A stretch of DNA of 64,000 nt from Variovorax guangxiensis (GTDB lineage Bacteria; Pseudomonadota; Gammaproteobacteria; Burkholderiales; Burkholderiaceae_C): contig NZ_RXFT01000001.1 in NCBI RefSeq assembly GCF_003952165.1, forward strand, positions 806,001-870,000. The letters run 5' to 3'. The position numbers and the translations under genes are program-made. Under the pieces are notes generated by a model that saw only the letters and a program-made list of their open reading frames with translations, did no database searches and was not told the DNA's origin. Positions 50,801 to 55,170 of the stretch are shown here, piece after piece (within the stretch, counting starts at the first letter, position 1; each line of letters opens with the position of its first letter).

Positions 50801-52081
50801 CGTGTGCACGCCGTGGCGCTCGATGGTGCGGGCCAGGCCCGCGCCGGTGGGCACGCGCTCGTCATGGATGACGCAGCAGCCTCCATTGAGCAGCGGTCCC
50901 CAGATCTCGAGCGTGGCCGCGTCGAAGCCCAGCGGTGCCGCGTGCAGCATCGCGAGGCCCGGGGCGAGGTCGACGTAGTCCACGCCCACCACCAGCCGAA
51001 GGATCGAGCGATGGCAGATCTCGATGCCCTTGGGCGTGCCCGTGGAGCCCGAGGTGTACATGACATAGGCCACCGACTCGGCATCGATGGCCGGCGGATT
51101 CCATGAACTCCGGTTTTGCTTGTCTTGCTGCTCGTCGACCAGAAAAACGTCGTGATGAGGGGGGACCAGGTGGCGGTGCTCCCGCGTCGCGAGCACGCGG
51201 TGCGCACCGGCCTCGGCAAGCATGTAGGCGATGCGCTCGGCCGGGTAGTCCGTGGGCACGGGCACGTAGGCGCCGCCGGCCTTGAGGATGGCGAGCTGGG
51301 CGACGATGGCCGGCATCGAGCGGTCGAGCAGCATGCCCACGCTGTCGCCTGCCTGGACGCCGAGGCTTTGCAGATGCCGGGCGAGGTCGCTGGAACTGCG
51401 GTCGAGTTCGCCGTAGCTCATGCGTGCGTCGCCCTGGGCGATGGCGATGGCGTCGGGGGATGCCGCTGCCTGACGGGCGAACATCGCGGGCACGGTCAGG
51501 GCCGGGTCCACAGGGGTCAGGGCGGTGTTCCAGCCTTCGAGCTGATCGGCTCGGTCGGCTTGAGGCTGGGTGCGGATGTCGCTCAGGGCTGCGTCCGGGC
51601 GCTCGATCAGGTCATGGGCTGTGTCGGCGAGGGCTGCGAGCAGCTGGTCCATCGCCGCCGGGTCCATCAGGCTCGCGGCCGCATCCATGTGAAGCGAGGC
51701 GGTGGCTGCGTCGAGGCGCAGGCGCACGGGGGCGTCGGCGTCTTCCGTTGGGAACGAGCGGCGGATGCCGTCCAGTTCGGCGAGCCAGGCGCTTGCAGCC
51801 CTGGCTGCGTCGACCTCGACGGCGATGGGCCCATGCACGGCCTGCGGGCTTCCGAGCCAGCGCGACTGCAGCAGCAGCCATGCGGCCACGAAGGGCGTGT
51901 CGGGCAGCTGGCCGCTGGCGGCGAGCCAGCGTGTCCAGTCGCGCGCGAGGCTTGGGGAGAGCGTCGCCGATCCAGCGTGGCGGCCGGTGAGGCCGTTCGA
52001 ATTGGATCGCGGCACGAACAGGTCTTCCAGAGAGAGCTCCGGAGCGCCTTGCATCGTCTGCGAAACAGTTTGAATTTCCAC
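44804..52081 (-). CDS. Hybrid NRPS-PKS with C-terminal aminotransferase: (partial C)-A-T-KS-AT-T-AMT
   Basis: About 2425 residues from GTG 52081 (RBS-like GGGAT upstream; TTG 52114 and ATG 52054 are alternatives). Order: ~200-residue N-terminus resembling the second half of a condensation domain without HHxxxDG; adenylation (about 205-690; TSGSTGTPKG near 342); carrier (LGGDSLL near 732); ketosynthase (about 805-1230; TACSTS near 972, HGTAT, NVGH); malonyl-type acyltransferase (GHSVGE near 1412); ACP (LGLDSLT near 1749); Pro/Ala/Gln linker; class III PLP aminotransferase (about 1960-2380; DEVITGFR near 2179, PLP Lys in YGKVIGGG near 2205). By-eye A-domain residues D-A-L-W-F-G-G-T-F-K resemble known Val codes. 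Expected: amino-acid loading, one malonyl extension, then amination of the beta-keto group, giving a beta-amino acyl chain, as in mycosubtilin/iturin-type synthases. Confidence 0.92.
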   Translation of the reverse strand: MEIQTVSQTMQGAPELSLEDLFVPRSNSNGLTGRHAGSATLSPSLARDWTRWLAASGQLPDTPFVAAWLLLQSRWLGSPQAVHGPIAVEVDAARAASAWLAELDGIRRSFPTEDADAPVRLRLDAATASLHMDAAASLMDPAAMDQLLAALADTAHDLIERPDAALSDIRTQPQADRADQLEGWNTALTPVDPALTVPAMFARQAAASPDAIAIAQGDARMSYGELDRSSSDLARHLQSLGVQAGDSVGMLLDRSMPAIVAQLAILKAGGAYVPVPTDYPAERIAYMLAEAGAHRVLATREHRHLVPPHHDVFLVDEQQDKQNRSSWNPPAIDAESVAYVMYTSGSTGTPKGIEICHRSILRLVVGVDYVDLAPGLAMLHAAPLGFDAATLEIWGPLLNGGCCVIHDERVPTGAGLARTIERHGVHTAWLTAALFNAVIDDGPAHLAGLRHLFTGGEALSVPHVRRALAALPQLTLSNGYGPTECTTFAATHRIAAPLPEGLRSIPLGRPIKDTVLRVLSPSMALLPTGFVGELCIGGHGLARGYLRQPALSAERFVPDPFGAPGERLYRTGDLARWLPGGTIEFIGRRDGQVKIHGHRIETGEVEAAILAHPAIQSCAVVARPDESGQLRLVAYLVSRSAQERLSWDALRAHLTERLPAAMVPSAQVWLAQLPVTPNGKLDRKALPDPAGERPELAQPFEEARDAVEQRVCDAFARALRIAKVGRNDNFFELGGDSLLVLQVLADLRQDSAVPLSANLFFRNPTPKAIGARMQPASDQPATAAAAGSKDRPTAAAPHPEDAVALIATAGRFPGAADVEQFWDNLVAGRDTISFFDDASLDAGISEALRSDPAYVRARGVIDGIEDFDAAFFGIGPKEAQLMDPQQRVFLEICWEALERAGYVPDAAPGPVGVYAGMYNATYFQRHVSTRPDLVEPVGEFQVMLANEKDYITTRVANRLNLTGPAVSVHTACSTSLVAVAHAFHALRTGQCYMALAGGASVTCPPRSGYLYNEGSMLSPDGHTRSFDAQARGTVFSDGAAVVLLKRLADAQADGDTIYAVLRSACVNNDGGAKASFTAPSVDGQAAVIRAALAAADVDARSISYVEAHGTATPMGDPVEVEALACAYAEHTDALGFCTLGSLKSNVGHMVTAAGAAGLIKTALALHHEQIPPTVHFSAPNPAIDFARTPFHVTASLQEWPRTQQPRRAGVSSFGVGGTNAHVIVEEAPPRPASPPAVGDQVLLLSARSETALGVAAGQLAAHLEARPELSLADVAHTLAVGRKAHAFRRAVVAGSTAEAVAALRDAAAPGGTSGRAAQRAQHLVLMFPGQGAQYAGMGRNLHANDPVFAAAFDDCMAAFAGATDFDLRERMFCDDPQALAPTAATQPAIFTLEYALARRLLALGARPHALIGHSVGEFVAAVIAGVMRLEDAARLVARRGALMQAQPAGAMLSVRMGAADLAGRLGPNLSLAAENGPTACVAAGPFEDIAALQAALEADGIPSRALQTSHAFHSAMMDPAVAPFEALVAKVALRAPQIPIFSTLTGQPLGDADATSPAYWARHLRGTVRFSPAVRSAMAQVQNPLFVEAGPRSTLATLVRQHGAGAGSVVPLLHMEPGGDAGEARTLRLALARLWTCGAEVELSRLTARAGAQRVRLPTTPFERKRCWVDIAPAAASSVTPSVAAAPVAAAVVVPPIALEPIVTAATPSPLPPPNASPIDTRLRALFEDISGLDMAQAEGQAPFGELGLDSLTLTQAATQIKKHFKVAVSFRQLMENYRSFDALSAFLRESLPPEAAPAPVVAASVAAPVESAVSVSRAMPQPQPVPMPVYMPVQGSVAMGETQLPQLISQQMELMRQQLALLSGAVPAAPLVTLQPVMSAQAAPAAAAPGTSAAPVATTEEPAQPVRYDVSKAFGAIARIHTQRTAEPSGRQKARLAAFIRRYVDRTRNSKEFTEANRAHMADPRVVNGFRPITKEITYQIVIERSKGSKMWDLDGNEYVDALNGFGMNMFGWQPDFVLDAVRRQLDAGYEIGPQHPLAAEVTALVCELTGNDRAGLCNTGSEAVMAALRIARTVTGRSTVVVFTGSYHGTFDEVLVRAGKGGKGLSAAPGVMSGMFGDIRVLDYGTPEALEFIRENAGDLAAVVAEPVQSRRPDFQPREFLHELREITAKNGCCLIFDEVITGFRTALGGAQEFFGVRADLATYGKVIGGGFPVGVIAGKREFMDALDGGAWQYGDDSIPGVGVTYFAGTFVRHPLALAAAKASLLHLKEAGPALQSGLNTSTAAMAAELTGWCREVGAPVEIRHFASLWRVSWLEDHPLQDLLFAMMRSRGVHILDNFPCFLTSAHSAEDIAFIQRAFKESVAEMQESGFLPRRAVPIAAFDRHKPAEEGSVLARDIDGQPFWYVPDAAAASQQHVNGKVAA

Positions 52082-52116
52082 GTAAATATCCCAAAAGAAA
52101 TACGGCGAAAGCAATC

Positions 52117-52141
52117 AGGCGAATGGAAAATCCATTCGCCT
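52117..52141. promoter_or_regulatory. Perfect 11-bp hairpin in the leader of the NRPS/exopolysaccharide operon
   Basis: Arms AGGCGAATGGA (52117-52127) and TCCATTCGCCT (52131-52141) are perfectly complementary with a 3-base loop, 35-60 bases upstream of the GTG start of the megasynthase. No T-run follows in either direction, so it is not an intrinsic terminator. It may stabilise the mRNA, gate translation, or be a protein-binding palindrome. Confidence 0.6.
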
Positions 52142-52184
52142 AATTGAAAGAGCAGGAGATGGTCCGCGCTTTTTTCGTGTCTTC

Positions 52185-52231
52185 ATCCTAGGGTGTTTGC
52201 AACTGCCGATGTGGGGACTTAAGGCTTAAGT
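52185..52231 (-). promoter_or_regulatory. Candidate promoter: TAGGAT -10 and ACTTAA-GGC-TTAAGT palindrome
   Basis: On the minus strand a TAGGAT hexamer (plus coordinates 52185-52190) has 4 of 6 bases of the -10 consensus and no good -35 box. A perfect 15-base palindrome, ACTTAA GGC TTAAGT (52217-52231), is centred roughly 45 bp upstream of the predicted start site, where activators commonly bind. A natural candidate is the LuxR-type response regulator encoded in the same operon. This is inference from position and symmetry only. Confidence 0.35.
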
Positions 52232-52318
52232 TACAACTGGATAAAGTTATTTCTAAAGCGTACTACCCGAATCGTCCCGGACTGGGTAACTGATGCGCCG
52301 TTCGCGGTGAAAAGGGTG

Positions 52319-52336
52319 CCGGACGATGCTCTCCGG
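52319..52336 (+). repeat. Imperfect direct repeat, copy 1 (CCGGACGATGCTCTCCGG)
   Basis: The first 11 bases are identical to those at 52430-52440, and the whole 18 bases match the second copy with two mismatches; spacing is 111 bp. Located in the control region of the NRPS/exopolysaccharide operon. Confidence 0.45.
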
Positions 52337-52429
52337 GCATCGGGGAAGCCCGGTAGAAGCAAGGTACTCAAGGGGAGATTCAGGGGGAAGGAGGGGCCGA
52401 GGCGCCGCGGCGGGCGCATCAGGGGTGGT

Positions 52430-52447
52430 CCGGACGATGCCTCCCGG
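52430..52447 (+). repeat. Imperfect direct repeat, copy 2 (CCGGACGATGCCTCCCGG)
   Basis: Second copy of the 18-base element at 52319-52336. A pair of regulator-binding sites is possible. Confidence 0.45.
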
Positions 52448-52876
52448 CGGGCCGGCGAACCATGCGGAAACCGCACCGGAAAAGTCGTCGAAAAATGAAA
52501 CATCCTCCCGGTGCCGACTGTTTTTAATTGGCAGAGGCTGTAACCGTATAAAAGATATTCAAACAAAACCTGAAAATTGAAAAAGGCATTGGGAATTGGG
52601 TGAGGCCGGAGGATCCGGCTTGCAAGGATTGCAATGAATTCCGCGACATCCCATTACCCGGTGTAGTTCCACGGCACCGGAACCGCTTTCCCAAATTGGC
52701 TTTTCAGGCAATTCGCCACCGTTGCCAGGACCCGCTGTCGAATGAGCGGCCCGCAGCGAAAAGGCCCCGAAGCCACCGGAGCGGCTCGCGACTGCTGTTA
52801 GCCTTCGCGCATTCTTCGAGCGCGGTTCCGGGGGCACCCGGCAGCGCGCAATCCAGGTTGTGCAGGAAGGAATCCG

Positions 52877-53620
52877 GTGGTGGTTGTGACAGGAAGGAAC
52901 TGGCGCGCGGGCGCTGTGCTCGCCGCGGCATTGGTGGTGGCGGCATGCTCCACGTCTCCCAAGGCGCCAGTGGCGGGGCCGGGCGAATACGTCGTCCAGC
53001 CGGGCGACACGCTCTATCGCATCGCGTCGAGGGCAGGGCGCTCGCCCGGCGACATCGCGCGCTGGAACAATCTCCAGGACCCCGACAAGCTCGAAGCGGG
53101 GCAGGTGCTGCGCGTGGTCCCTCCGGGCGGCGCCGGCTCGTCGGAGCCGCCGCCGAGCCGCGAACGGCCCGAGCGCCCCGAGCGGCCTGAACGCGCGGAG
53201 CGCCCCCGGCCGCCGCGAGCCTCGGCACCGGAACCGGTCGCGCCGCCCGCATCCCGCCGCAGCGACTGGACCTGGCCCTCGCAGGGCCCGGTGATCGCGG
53301 GCTTCAACGGCACCAGCAGCAAGGGCGTGGACATCGGCGGCAGCCTCGGCGACCCGGTGGCGTCCATCGGAGCGGGCAAGGTGGCGGTGACCGAAACGCT
53401 GCGCGGCTACGGCAGCGTGGTGATGGTCGACCACGGCGGTTCATATATGTCGGTCTACACCAACCTGCGCGCCGTGCAGGTCAAGCAGGGCCAGCAGGTG
53501 AAGCAGGGCCAGAAGCTCGCCGAGATCGGCAGCTCCGACGGCACGCGCGCGCGCCTGCACTTCGAGATCCGCTACCGCGGCAACGCTGTCGATCCGCGCC
53601 AGTACCTGCCGGCGAAGTGA
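52877..53620 (+). CDS. NlpD-like LysM/LytM lipoprotein, degenerate active site
   Basis: 247 residues from GTG 52877, with AGGAAGG upstream; later in-frame GTG codons are also possible. Lipoprotein signal with lipobox VAAC (Cys near residue 24), a LysM domain (about 37-82: YVVQPGDTLYRIASRAG), a low-complexity linker of repeated RPERPER/PERAERPRPP type (about 95-125) and a C-terminal LytM/M23 domain ending LHFEIRYRGNAVDPRQYLP. The zinc ligands are missing: the usual His of HxGxD is absent (SSKGVDIGG), YTNL stands for YAHL and ARLHFE for HLHFE. This matches E. coli NlpD, which activates an amidase (AmiC) instead of cutting peptidoglycan itself. Confidence 0.88.
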   Translation: MVVVTGRNWRAGAVLAAALVVAACSTSPKAPVAGPGEYVVQPGDTLYRIASRAGRSPGDIARWNNLQDPDKLEAGQVLRVVPPGGAGSSEPPPSRERPERPERPERAERPRPPRASAPEPVAPPASRRSDWTWPSQGPVIAGFNGTSSKGVDIGGSLGDPVASIGAGKVAVTETLRGYGSVVMVDHGGSYMSVYTNLRAVQVKQGQQVKQGQKLAEIGSSDGTRARLHFEIRYRGNAVDPRQYLPAK

Positions 53621-53744
53621 GCTGAAGCGAGTCGTCCGGCCGGAGGCGGTGGGCGATCTCTGGCGAACGGCATCCCCCGAATTGGCGATATCGCGATGCC
53701 TGCGAAGTGATCAGACTCCCGCTGATTCTTGAAAAGGGGCGGCG

Positions 53745-53927
53745 ATGGAACTCGTGCACTGGATGTTCGTCATTCTCGGCATCGCGCTGGCTCTGACCAT
53801 GCAGTGGCTGCTCCTTGCCCCCTTCAGCCTCGAGTGGCGGCCGCTGCGCGAGCAGATCGCCGAGCAGGTCACCCAGTCGGCCGCGCTGCTGCAGGAGTGC
53901 TCGGCCGGGGCCGACTCCCAGGCCTGA
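53745..53927 (+). CDS. Small single-pass membrane protein, unknown
   Basis: 60 residues from ATG 53745 with a GGGGCGG ribosome-binding region upstream. One hydrophobic helix (about residues 4-28, WMFVILGIALALTMQWLLLAP), then a short amphipathic tail containing EWRPLREQIAEQVTQSAALL. Family not recognised. It lies alone between the NlpD-like gene and the SbcD-like gene. The RBS and third-position GC favour a real gene, but it is short. Confidence 0.5.
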   Translation: MELVHWMFVILGIALALTMQWLLLAPFSLEWRPLREQIAEQVTQSAALLQECSAGADSQA

Positions 53928-54051
53928 TCTGATCCGTCCGCCCCGCACGGTGTCGTCACCGCAGACGATCGTGCGCGCCCTCTAAGATGCTCGCTGTTCG
54001 GGACCGACCCGGACGATGCAGACGCGACAGGCAAAGGGAGGGCCACGACGC

Positions 54052-55170
54052 ATGATTTCTTTGCTACACACCGCGGACTGGCAGATCGGCCGCGTGTTTT
54101 CCCAGTTCGAGCCCGACGACGCCTCGGCGCTCTTCGAGGCGCGCTTCAAGGCCGTCGAGCGGCTCGCCGCCATCGCCAGCGAACGCAAGGTCGACGCCGT
54201 GCTGGTCGCGGGCGATGTGTTCGACCTGCAGACTGTCTCGGACAAGACCATCCGCCGCATGTTCAACGCCATGCAGGGCTTTGCCGGACCGTGGCTGCTG
54301 ATTCCGGGCAACCACGATTCGGCGCTGAGCGAATCCGTTTGGAGCCGCGCGCAGCGGCTGGGCGCCATCGCGCCGAACGTCGTCTGCTGCCTGGAACCCA
54401 GGCCGCACACCGTGGCCGGCAAGTTCACGCTGCTGCCCGCGCCGCTCACGCAGCGCCACACCTATGGCGACCTCACCGAGTGGTTCGCGGCCGCCGAGCC
54501 GGAGGATGAAAGCCTCCCCCGCATCGGCCTCGCGCACGGCAGCGTGCAGGGCATCCTCTCGGAAGACATCGACTCGACCAACCCCATCGCCGCCGGCCGC
54601 GCGGCGCAGGCCGGGCTCGACTACCTCGCGCTCGGCGACTGGCATGGCACGCGGCAGATCGACGAGCGCACCTGGTACGCCGGCACGCCCGAAACCGACC
54701 GATTCAGGGCCAACGACTCCGGCCAGGCGCTGCTGGTCGGCATCGCCGGTGCCGGCGCGCCGCCCGTGGTCGAAACCATCCGCACCGGTCAGTTCGACTG
54801 GCAGCAATGGGAACCCCGGCTCGCCGTGCCCTCCGACATCGACGAGCTGGTGCGCAAGCTCGAGCAGATCGGCAGCGGCGACGTGCTGCAGCTGCGCGCC
54901 CAGGGCAGCTGCGACCTTGCCGGCCACAACCGGCTGAACGCAGCCCTCGATGCCGCGCGCGCCCGCGCCCGCGCGCTGGTGTGGGAAGGTGAAGCGCTGC
55001 GGCTGGAGCCGACCGAAGACGACATACAGGCACTGCACGCCGACGGCTTCGTTGGCGAGGCGCTGCAGGCGCTGCGCGAGCAGCAGGGCGGCACCGATGC
55101 CGAGCTGGCGCGCGACGCGCTGCTCACGCTCGCGCGCATCCTCGGTACGCAGCCGGGAGCCGCCGCATGA
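54052..55170 (+). CDS. SbcD/Mre11-like metallophosphoesterase (DNA-repair exonuclease family, YhaO-like)
   Basis: 372 residues from ATG 54052 (an upstream in-frame start would add 12 unlike residues). Calcineurin-like phosphoesterase motifs: HTADWQIG (D-x-H variant, His and Asp), VAGDVFD (GD-x2-D), IPGNHDS (GNHD), LAHGSVQG and GDWHGT (His ligands). These coordinate two metals, as in the nuclease SbcD/Mre11. A C-terminal region of about 100 residues probably binds the ATPase. Stop overlaps the next start by 4 bp, forming a nuclease/ATPase pair comparable to SbcD-SbcC or YhaO-YhaN. Confidence 0.88.
   Translation: MISLLHTADWQIGRVFSQFEPDDASALFEARFKAVERLAAIASERKVDAVLVAGDVFDLQTVSDKTIRRMFNAMQGFAGPWLLIPGNHDSALSESVWSRAQRLGAIAPNVVCCLEPRPHTVAGKFTLLPAPLTQRHTYGDLTEWFAAAEPEDESLPRIGLAHGSVQGILSEDIDSTNPIAAGRAAQAGLDYLALGDWHGTRQIDERTWYAGTPETDRFRANDSGQALLVGIAGAGAPPVVETIRTGQFDWQQWEPRLAVPSDIDELVRKLEQIGSGDVLQLRAQGSCDLAGHNRLNAALDAARARARALVWEGEALRLEPTEDDIQALHADGFVGEALQALREQQGGTDAELARDALLTLARILGTQPGAAA

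Larger units (their letters stand above)
52142..52876. other. Long divergent intergenic region upstream of the exopolysaccharide operon
   Basis: About 735 bases between the megasynthase leader and the NlpD-like gene. It has a notably lower GC stretch around 52500-52600, consistent with promoters. Two imperfect 18-base direct repeats beginning CCGGACGATGC lie at 52319 and 52430. Short open frames on both strands look non-coding. It probably carries promoters for both divergent units. Confidence 0.5.

Noticed and set aside
39792..52081. Interpretation of the megasynthases as a siderophore cluster
   Set aside because: No TonB receptor, siderophore hydroxylase, MbtH protein, exporter or iron-type regulator is present; the neighbours are exopolysaccharide genes.
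52231..52566. 111-codon minus-strand frame upstream of the exopolysaccharide operon
   Set aside because: No family features, no RBS, and it spans the AT-richer control region with repeats; more likely promoter DNA.
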